DNA of 64,000 nt from Corynespora cassiicola (Eukaryota > Ascomycota > Dothideomycetes > Pleosporales > Corynesporascaceae). The DNA is taken from positions 1,116,001-1,180,000 of the forward strand of contig JAEUWY010000001.1 of the NCBI GenBank assembly GCA_022059125.1, written 5' to 3'. A program made the position numbers and the translations under genes. Shown in pieces: positions 1-7,944 of this stretch. The notes beneath the pieces were generated by a model that saw only the letters and a list, made by a program, of their open reading frames with translations, did no database searches and had not been told where the DNA came from. Each line of letters opens with the position of its first letter. Position 1 is the first letter of the stretch.

Positions 1-90
1 TGCAGGAAGAACACATGTCTGCATGAGCTGAGCCCATGCAAAAATGCATCGGAAGGCTGCCGATGCGCCTATTTCTGGTCGGATATCTAG
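1..90 (+). CDS. Possible 3' end of a cysteine-rich protein (cut by window edge)
   Basis: The first reading frame is open from base 1 to a TAG at 88-90 and encodes 29 residues. Five are cysteines (positions 1, 6, 13, 20 and 22), and the tail reads EGCRCAYFWSDI. Such cysteine density is usual for secreted fungal proteins, but no family can be named from so short a piece. It could equally be a chance open stretch. Confidence 0.3.
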   Translation, partial: CRKNTCLHELSPCKNASEGCRCAYFWSDI

Positions 91-1692
91 TCTTGACGGA
101 GCAATACCAATGGGATTTGAAGGCGATGAGACCCCTGATGCAGAAGGTCTGTGCACCATGTGCCCCTGCGCATGAGTACGGGGGAGACGGAACGGAACGC
201 TAGAAGAACTGCAAAGGCATCAGAGCACTGGTTTCCATGATCGGCTTAATATATACTTCGGCAGGATCAGACGATCGGTGAGGCGGCCAACACTTTTAGG
301 GGTCTACCTGTACCGTTGACCGATAGCTCTGAAGACGGTGTAAAGCGGCTTATTTACCAGAGCATTAGAACATTAGAGCATCATTATTGCAGTAATTCAA
401 CGATAGAAATAAAAGCAATTATTCCAATTATTGTATGCCCTCATGCTTACCAGAGAGATAGATTTTACCCCATGCTCCTGCATCTCGGGTAATCTCAATG
501 ACTGTGCCGCAATGCACTGTCCTTCGAAGACAAGGATATAAGGGAAAACTCTCTAAAAAGGATGGTGTCCATGGGAAAGCCTCCCATGGAGCAACAATGA
601 AGCTTCATTCTCGACTAGCTAATCTACTACTTCACAAATGGTACATCTCGTACTGATAAAGCTGAATCAATATCATTGCCGGATATAGAGTGAGTTCACG
701 TCCGTACCAGATCGGCCGAGGCCTCAAGCTCAAAAACTTGAGACTGGGAAAGGCGCATGCGACGGGCCCTTTGCCAGTAGATAAAAAGAGGTATGAAAAC
801 TCCAAAGAGCGCAAGCCAGGCCGTAAGTGCTGCCAGTATTGTTTGAGTCACGTCGAGTGCGAGAGTTTCCGGTATGTTCCGGCTGTGGAGAAGCGGCGAC
901 GGCATCGCAAGATGCCTGGGATGCTGCATTCAAGTTGAGATGGTTAGAGATGTAGGCTTTGATAAGGGTTGCAAACCTGTGTCGATGAATTCGTGAAGTA
1001 TGGTAGACTGACGACCTCGCAATCAAGATGCGAAAGCTTTCCGAAAATAAGGAGTAATTGGGATGTAAAGTTCTGAACAAAACGCGGGTACGGAGAGTTT
1101 AAGCAGCTTGTCCTTTCATGTTCGAAAATCTCGTGAATGGCTGATGGAATTGATGCCCTTTTAAGTTATCACTACTTCTCACCCACGCTTGAGCACGTAC
1201 GTGGTACTGCAAGACGCCGAGGTGATGAGAGCACTTATCACCCGCTGCTGGAACTCGCTTAGAGAGGAAATTGAAGCCACCTTGCCCTGTATTCTTTTGG
1301 GAAAGGGATTTGGCACAATTGCGCTGGATGCGCTACTGGTCCATGTGCGGTGCTTGACAATCTGTCGGTATCCCGGTTCCGAAAGGTTGCTTCGGGGAAG
1401 CGGGCCCTGCGCATGCTGGGCTGCTGTCGCAACGGTTTTGCCCCGCGCGACCTGGCTGTGCAGTGGATAACCTTGCAAGTCAGCGGGGAAGTGGGAACAT
1501 CTTCCGCTAATATGCGCGATTGGCTGATCATTGCGCACGTATTTCCATTGGTTCGGTTGGCTGCACCATGGGCGCATGCATGCTTCTTGCTTGGTGCGCC
1601 TGTGCAACAACAAGGCTGGAGTTGGAGGCGTATGAATACTCCACGTCACTTTTCTGATTTTACTATTTCCACAGTTGGTTTCTCTATTTTAC
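91..1692. other. Gene-poor stretch
   Basis: Several short overlapping open frames occur on both strands here, but none shows family motifs, a signal peptide with an ATG, or convincing splice continuity. The only one with some protein-like character is the small membrane frame at 696-929. The last few hundred bases should hold the promoter of the Zn2Cys6-ankyrin gene. Confidence 0.5.
696..929 (-). CDS. Possible small single-pass membrane protein
   Basis: This 77-residue frame contains one strongly hydrophobic segment (about residues 30-52, including LAALTAWLALFGVFIPLF). An arginine-rich stretch (WQRARRMRLSQ) follows, as in a membrane helix with a positive cytoplasmic flank. An in-frame stop lies directly upstream of the ATG, so it is either a complete small gene or a last exon. 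The opposite strand is also open here, and no family is recognised. It may be chance. Confidence 0.25.
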   Translation of the reverse strand: MQHPRHLAMPSPLLHSRNIPETLALDVTQTILAALTAWLALFGVFIPLFIYWQRARRMRLSQSQVFELEASADLVRT

Positions 1693-3831
1693 ATGCACGG
1701 AGATATGCTTTCTTCATATAGTCCTCTTACCAAGGGCAATGGAAATGCTTCATGCCAACCGAAAAGGTCTCGGGCTACCCTCAAGTGTAACTATTGTCGA
1801 ATCAAGAAGAAAAAGGTCCGTATATAATATGAAAAATCATAAAAAAGTAACTGATTGTAAAACAGTGTCAGCCAAAAGTGCGTAAATGGCCTGGCGAAAG
1901 GTGTTCTCTTTGCTTGAAAGATGGGGATCCTTGTTCCAAAGGCCATTACCCACCCAAGAATACGGCACTTAAATTTGAGAGATTGAAAAACATTGCCCCA
2001 GCATTTACAAATGGATCAGTGGGCTTACCTGCGAGTCTAGCACCTACTCATCTGCCCGTTCACATGTCATCACATCTCGGTCCGAACCCAAATATACAAC
2101 CATATGTCAACTCAACACTCCAAAAGCCATTACAGACAAGTCAAATCTATTCAAGTCGAATATCAGAAGTTCCAGGGGACATCAAAAGATCGTAAGTAGG
2201 AGGATCGTGCTTCCAGCTGAGTTGTAGGCTGATTTGATAGGCTCCTTTTTCTCGGCCTTCGAACCATTATCTCAATGGCTCTGAAGGAGCTAAGAAAATT
2301 ATGCGAAGACATGGCAAGCCCTATGCTTCAAGGTCCGCATAGCCCCAATTTATCGGAATGCATGCCAAATTTGGTCAGCGTTTTCAACGAATACGAGCGC
2401 TTTCTGTCTTTCCTAAACTGGAAAATCACGAGAGAACCATCGAAAGACCTCTTGTTCCGCGCGGTGTATGCGCTGTTCAGCGGCGATGATCAAAAGGAGT
2501 TCACCTTGTCGGATAATACCAACAAAACCGAATCCTTACAACAGGCGATTCAGGAATTCGAAAATCTGGAGCATTACGGGTTCTCGCATGTACTAAGAAT
2601 GAAAGCGTTGCTGGAGGAACCTGAACCCACAAGCACCGAAATAGAGCGCTTCGTAAACTGCCGGGCACAATTTCTTGACGAATTTGAGAGAATGGTTGAA
2701 TCAGGAGTATTTGAGGATCAGGAACCTCCATCACTTCGCCACTCACAGGTTTTTATACCCAGCAAACTTCTTAGAATCCCTGCAATTGCCGATCATATGA
2801 TGAGAAGAGAACTGCCTGATTGTCTGGATCGCTCCATGTCGCACCTATTGTCAGATTCTGGACTCTCTGCCGACTGGTACGAAGGCACAGTGAATAACAT
2901 CGACGTACTGGGGCGCAATGGTGCTTATATTGCGTGTCAAAAGGGTAACGAGCCACTTGTCCGTATGCTTCTCAAGTTAGGTGCAAACTTCAAGCAAGCA
3001 GCATTGAACCAGTTCACACCACTCCATATTGCCGCGAGTATGGGTCACAAATCCATCTGCGAGATAATTTACTATCACTACCATCGGCTCAATTTTGAGC
3101 CACTCCCAGTTAAGCGACTGTTCCCACACCATCTTGGTCGGTCCCTATCAATGTGGGCTGCACTGGGCGGACACCAAGGTACGGCAAAATTTTTCCGCGA
3201 TCAAATACAATCGCCACCCGATGAGAAAGACAACTTCGGTATGACTGAGCTCGGTCTGGCGGCCTACAGTGGACACCTCGATATCATCAAACACTGTGTA
3301 AGCACAGGTTCCGCTATAGATATCCCCGATGTGAAAGGAAGAACACCATTGTGGTATGCCGCACACCAATCTCATTATGCGACCATGGAGTATCTCGAAG
3401 GGCTCGGGGCCAATATTGATTCAAAAGATAATGATAGTCTTACCCCATTGGCCACTGCGGCTCATCGCGGACATGCAGATATTGTCCGATATCTGCTCAG
3501 CTTCAACACGTACGATGCTTATCGGGGAGTCGAAACGAAAACCAGGGTCGACATCAATTCTCTCGACCACGATAGCAACTGTCCACTTTTGTTAGCCATC
3601 AAAGCAAGAAGGGCAAGTTGCGTTCATAAACTCCTCAAACATGCCATAAATGCTCTGCGCATCGAATCTTTGTTGGAGGGACTGGATATAGCGACGGAAA
3701 ATAGGGATTGGGAAACGTTGTTCGTCATGCAAATGTATCAGAAACAGTTTTATCTTCCTAGAGAGAACTTGAAGAAACCCAAAAAGGGACCGTTGATTGG
3801 GCATACTACCACCTGTCTTGGAGTTGATTGA
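1693..3831 (+). CDS. Zn(II)2Cys6 DNA-binding / ankyrin-repeat fusion protein
   Basis: Three exons join in frame: 1693-1815, 1866-2191 and 2241-3831, giving about 679 residues. Introns are 1816-1865 (gtccgt...cag) and 2192-2240 (gtaagt...tag). The spliced N-terminus has a complete Zn2Cys6 binuclear cluster with cysteines at 32, 35, 42, 54, 57 and 64 (C-x2-C-x6-C-x11-C-x2-C-x6-C). The first intron splits it between the basic KKKK run and the third Cys. About residues 162-370 are helical with no known domain. From about 371 onward lie roughly six ankyrin repeats (FTPLHIAASMGH, RTPLWYAAHQSH, LTPLATAAHRGHADIV). The family knowledge is that Zn2Cys6 domains bind DNA as nuclear regulators and ankyrin repeats bind proteins. 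A role as an unusual transcription regulator is inference. The usual fungal-specific transcription-factor middle domain is absent. A second ATG lies at 1705. Confidence 0.85.
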
Positions 3832-4667
3832 GCGTTAGGGTTTTTAATTTTGAGGTTTGTCTATGGACGTAGCAACATTGCGATTTGGCTCCGTTTTTGT
3901 TCCCTGGTCTTTTCTAAGACTACATGATTACCATTCGTAGACCTCTCCAACGATGGAGAAATGCGTAACGTAAACTTTGGCAGTAGCGGCCTTTCGATAA
4001 GTAGCGGAATGGCGACCAAGATGAAGGACGCGTAACTCTATCCGCGAACACCGGATGCTTTGTTACCATTCGGGACTAGATGACATCAGGCCATCGGAAC
4101 CAGCGGAGTGAACTGAATTTCCGCTGCATCTAAACTCCGCAAGGTCCAGTCTGCCGGGTCGGGTAGTGCGCTGACGAAGGGGGCGCTTGATTACGAAGCG
4201 CGGGGATATGTATGCGCACGGACCATATTCTCTATTCCCGTCTATACTAGCCTTGTCAATCTTCTCTTCAGCCTCGAATTCTATGCTTGTAACAAAGCAT
4301 TTTGGTCCTTGGCCAACATACTCTCGTTGTTAGGTTTAGCGTTCTCCGGCAATCAAACCCAATCCGCCACTGTGATCTTCAGGGCGCCTGGATTTTCCGC
4401 TGCTTGTGTAGCAACAGCGGGTTTACTCATCTGCTTTATGTTCCGATCAGCATGGCTTAATGTAGAGTGGTTCCTTGCATTAGCTAGAAGAATTCTGGAA
4501 GCATTGCGATACTGGATAAAATATATAAATCAAGCATCTGCTCTGGTCCTTGGGTTCCATCAATTCCACATTAACTTCAACACCAAAGCATTCACTGCGT
4601 CACTCTCCAACCCTTCAATACATCAACTCAAATATCTCCAGAACAAAGAGAAACCAGTACCGAAGCC
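3832..4667. other. Intergenic region
   Basis: No supportable gene. A frame at about 4309-4671 runs into the next gene's start but has neither an ATG-led signal sequence nor domain motifs. The last 200 bases are C/T- and A-rich, like a fungal promoter and leader for the GFA gene. Confidence 0.5.
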
Positions 4668-5189
4668 ATGACTTCCCTTGCAACCGCCGACAAAACTAAG
4701 CCATACCTTCCCCTCAACAACGGCACTAGCGACGGCTGGTCCACCGAAGACGAAGCGACCGCGACCTGCTTCTGCGGCGCCGTGCAACTCCAGTTCCCCA
4801 CCCAAGGCCCAGGCCTCATCAACACCTTCGTCTGCAACTGCACCGACTGCCGCAAAGTCACCGCCTCGATGTTCGCGTCCAACTTCACCGTAGACGACTC
4901 ATACCTCAAGCATGTCCGCGGCCAGGACAACCTCTCCACGTTCTCCCAGGCCCGCACGATCACGAGCAAGAACACGATGACGAACTACTTTTGCAAGACT
5001 TGCGGAACGCTGATGTACCGTGTCAGCACTGGGTTTCCGGGTTATAGCATTTTGAGGATTGGAACGATTGACGATTTGAATTTGCATGAGACCAAGTTTA
5101 GGCCGCAGGTTGAGCAGTTTGTTAATGATCGGGTTAATTGGCTGAGGGCTATTCCGGGCGTTCCGCAGTTTGAGGGAATGGGCATGTGA
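4668..5189 (+). CDS. GFA/CENP-V-type zinc enzyme (glutathione-dependent formaldehyde-activating family)
   Basis: A single exon of 173 residues. It shows the family's cysteine signature in order: CFCGAVQ (residues 35-41), CNCTDCRK (about 55-62) and FCKTCGT (about 108-114). These residues bind two zinc ions in the beta-tent fold. The length is normal for the family. Members are annotated as glutathione-dependent formaldehyde-activating or general glutathione-adduct enzymes, but fungal genomes carry many paralogues with unknown substrates, so the substrate here is not inferred. There is no signal peptide, so it is probably cytosolic. It ends about 310 bp before the convergent tRNA gene. Confidence 0.9.
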   Translation: MTSLATADKTKPYLPLNNGTSDGWSTEDEATATCFCGAVQLQFPTQGPGLINTFVCNCTDCRKVTASMFASNFTVDDSYLKHVRGQDNLSTFSQARTITSKNTMTNYFCKTCGTLMYRVSTGFPGYSILRIGTIDDLNLHETKFRPQVEQFVNDRVNWLRAIPGVPQFEGMGM

Positions 5190-5493
5190 GGCAAAAAGAA
5201 TTGAGATTTATTTCGGGTGCAGAGCTAGCTGGCGATATTTGTATGTAGGCAGAGTCAGTGTCGAATACAATATACATGGCGTTGCTCTATTTAGCTGGCT
5301 GTTTATTGACCATGTTGCTGTGATTCTTATCGGTTAGCAAACGAAATACTATCGTAAGACATGCATATTCATTTAAGCAAGCTTGATGGAATCTAAAAAG
5401 AAATGTTCTGGTGAAGGGTTCGTTATGGAGCAAAAAGAAAGAAAAAGTAGCTATGAAGCTGGTAGGCTTCGAACAGACGGCCTCCAAGGTTGC

Positions 5494-5499
5494 AAAAAA
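5494..5499 (-). terminator. RNA polymerase III T-run terminator of tRNA-iMet
   Basis: Reading the minus strand, a run of six T residues begins two bases beyond the tRNA 3' end. This is the normal polymerase III termination signal. Confidence 0.85.
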
Positions 5500-5501
5500 G
5501 A

Positions 5502-5573
5502 TAGCTTGAGAAGGTTTCGATCCTTCGTCCTCCGGGTTATGAGCCCGGCGCGCTTCCGCTGCGCCATCAAGCT
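5502..5573 (-). tRNA. Initiator tRNA-Met (CAU)
   Basis: A 72-nt cloverleaf on the minus strand. The 7-bp acceptor stem AGCTTGA/TCAAGCT is perfect and the discriminator is A. The D stem is GCGC/GCGC and the anticodon stem CCGGG/CCCGG with loop CTCATAA (anticodon CAT). The T stem GAAGG/CCTTC has loop ATCGAAA. Three marks identify the initiator rather than the elongator: the A1-U72 pair, three consecutive G-C pairs next to the anticodon loop, and A in place of T at the start of the T loop. These match the known eukaryotic initiator pattern. No intron. Confidence 0.95.
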
Positions 5574-5925
5574 TTGATGTGATTTGATGAAAGATTGTCC
5601 ATTAACATAAGATATATAGTATCAAAAAAGAAAGAGGCGCATATCAGGCAGCAATCTGCACCCTTTCTGTGCCCAACAGTGCTCAGTGTGCGGGGCAGTG
5701 TGGGGCTTTTTTATCTATCGCATCTGGCCGCTTGGCTCATCCCTCGGAAGCAGCTACTTTTCCATCCGGCGGGATTGGTGACAGCATAAAACATACAACT
5801 CAAAATATCGTCGTATGACTCCATGATTTACTCAGAAGGAATAGAACATGAGCGAAGTTGTAGAGACGTATTTCGAAATATCTAGTCAGGAACAGCAAGA
5901 TTTGCTGCCCAGGTGCGGTGTGATA

Positions 5926-5988
5926 ACGTGTTCGGCAAGCGAGTGAGACAGACAAGCGAGTGAGACAGCCCCACCGCGCGTCGCGTAC
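5926..5988 (+). repeat. Left terminal inverted repeat (63 bp)
   Basis: Identical over all 63 bases to the reverse complement of 7724-7786. It contains a 16-bp direct repeat, CAAGCGAGTGAGACAG, at 5936-5951 and 5953-5968 (17-bp spacing). Such sub-repeats in related elements are usually transposase-binding sites. The GC content contrasts sharply with the interior. Confidence 0.97.
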
Positions 5989-7723
5989 ATAAACAGCTCT
6001 AATAAGTTATAAAATAAAAAATAAAAGCTAATAAAATTACTATTAAGATTTTACGCGCTTTACGCACGTATAAGTAGTATATTTAAGTAATTAGTATATA
6101 CTATACTTAGATAGTGTACGCTTTTAAGGTTAAGTATACGCTGTATAAACCTCGCCCTACAAAACCTTCTTCTAAATTTACTCTACTACTACACTATTTT
6201 ATACTGTCTTCTAGCTCTTTTAAATAGTTAATATATTTTTTTCTGCTATAATTGTACGACGTGCTGTCCGCTTACGTTTTTAATATACATTTTTAGCTTA
6301 AAACGCAGTATTCTTAATTTTAAAAATTACTTTTTTATATATAACTTTTTTAAAGCTTTTTAATAACTGTTAAAATGCGTAATCTGTTAGTAACCGAAAA
6401 AAATTTATATAAAACTTTTATTACTTTTAAATATACTTTATCTAACGCTTTATCTTAATAAAAGTATAAAGTGTTTTTAACTCCTACTTAGACTTTTCTA
6501 TATATATAAAACTTAGCGTTTATATAATAAAATCTAAGCGCTAAAAAATCTGTTCTAAATTATACAGAACTAGCCTAGTAGCTTAAAAACTACTTTAGAT
6601 ATTTTTTATTGTAATAGCTGCTGTATACGCCGCATAGTATACCTTAAAAAACTTCTTTTTTATAATATAGTTTATACTAAACTTTATTTTCTTCTTAACT
6701 TTTTTACTATATAACGCTTTTAAAAAGCTAAAACAGCTTATATCTAGCGGCTAAAGCAGATAAAAAAAATAAAAAAGTAAATAAAAAGTAAGAATACTGT
6801 TCTGTTTGCAGAACTCTTTAAACCAGCTAAAATAGTAGCTTTTATACCCGTCTATAATAAAAAAGCGTATTATCTCTTTTATATAAGCTTTTATATATTT
6901 ATTAAAATATTATATCTATTCGTATCTAATCTAATCATCTGTCTAGCTATTCTTACTAACTATAATTACTTAGTTATATAGTAAATTACAGTTTATATAC
7001 TAAATTACTTAGTAAAGCTTTACTGCGAGAATAATAAAAAGCAGAATTTTTTACTTTTAAGCGTTAACTTTATATACGACAGTAACTTATTTACAGTTTT
7101 TAAACTAAATAGTTTTTGTATAACTTTTTTATTCTGTTTTTATAACAACTTTTAAAGTCGCGATAACATCTATCTAAAAGCTAGTTTTATTAAAGTTATA
7201 TATATTATTTTTAAGTATTTTATACTTCGTAATTATATTTCGTACAAAGTTAAACTACGTTTAAATAATAGTAGAATCTTCGCATACTGCTCGCTAATAG
7301 TTGTACTTATAATTATAAATTATATAAAATATTTTCTAGCAATTAATAAAGTTTCTAACCTACTTTTAGCTAATAACTTAGAGTTAAGAATTATTACGCG
7401 TTTAGAAAATAAAATTAGCAGTTTTTTATATAACTAAAATTTAGAAAAAAAATCTTCGCGTAATAAAATTAAAAATACGCTAAAAAAAAACTTTTTTTTT
7501 AGTAGCTGTAAGTTTATATATTACTAAACAAAAGTCGTATTTTAGAAAAGTACTATAATAGCAGCACGTAAAAGTTACGTAAAATATGTTATATAATTAA
7601 GCTGCTTAATAAAAGCTTTTAAATAAACTTAAATTATATACTTAAATAGCTAAAGTAAGTCTGCCTTTTTTTGTAGACTGAGAGAATAAAAATATATTAT
7701 GTTATTGTGGTTAAAGGGTGCTC

Positions 7724-7786
7724 GTACGCGACGCGCGGTGGGGCTGTCTCACTCGCTTGTCTGTCTCACTCGCTTGCCGAACACGT
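7724..7786 (-). repeat. Right terminal inverted repeat (63 bp)
   Basis: Exact inverted copy of 5926-5988, including both internal 16-bp direct repeats. Matching stops exactly at the inner edge: the left end continues with A, the right with G. Confidence 0.97.
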
Positions 7787-7833
7787 TAGTGTTCGCGATT
7801 TCTGCTTCCTAAAGCAGTATAGCGCGAACGCGA

Positions 7834-7839
7834 ACGCGT
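7834..7839. promoter_or_regulatory. MluI cell-cycle box (ACGCGT) upstream of ctf18
   Basis: ACGCGT lies 106 bp before the ctf18 ATG, in a cluster of GAACGCG copies (7825-7840). In yeasts this is the binding site of the G1/S factor MBF, which activates DNA-replication genes, so its presence before a clamp-loader gene fits. That it is functional here is inference. Confidence 0.5.
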
Positions 7840-7895
7840 CTAATCCATGGATTTCGCACGCGGGCGCGTTTCCATCATGTCGTCGCTACACCACA

Positions 7896-7926
7896 CCTAA
7901 CCTTGACCTAATCCTAACCCTAACCC
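7896..7926. repeat. Telomere-like CCTAAC/CCCTAA repeats in the ctf18 leader
   Basis: The stretch contains CCTAACC, CCTAATCC and CCTAACCCTAACCC, the last being a perfect short run of the fungal telomere repeat (TTAGGG on the minus strand). Short interstitial copies (teloboxes) occur in promoters of growth-related genes and bind Myb-type factors. This one ends 19 bp before the ctf18 ATG. Confidence 0.7.
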
Positions 7927-7944
7927 ACATTCTGCGGTGGATCG

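Larger units (their letters stand above)
5926..7786. mobile_element. RIP-degraded TIR DNA transposon (TA target site, Tc1/mariner-pogo-like)
   Basis: The 1,861-bp element has identical 63-bp terminal inverted repeats (5926-5988 and 7724-7786), starts with ACGT, and is flanked by TA on both sides (5924-5925 and 7787-7788). That suggests a TA target-site duplication. The size, TA target and long TIRs fit the Tc1/mariner superfamily (Fot1/pogo-like in fungi), but this is inference because no transposase is readable. From about 6000 to 7690 the interior is extremely AT-rich, dense in TpA, poor in CpA/TpG and full of stops in all frames, which is the signature of repeat-induced point mutation. The element cannot encode its own transposase. 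It lies between the initiator tRNA and ctf18, ending 158 bp before the ctf18 ATG. Confidence 0.9.

Noticed and set aside
1179..1649. Overlapping open frames of 90-156 codons on both strands
   Set aside because: Composition is uneven, no domains are seen, and several frames compete over the same bases.
4309..4671. 120-codon frame upstream of the GFA gene
   Set aside because: It has no ATG at the start and no motif, and it overlaps the leader of the GFA gene.
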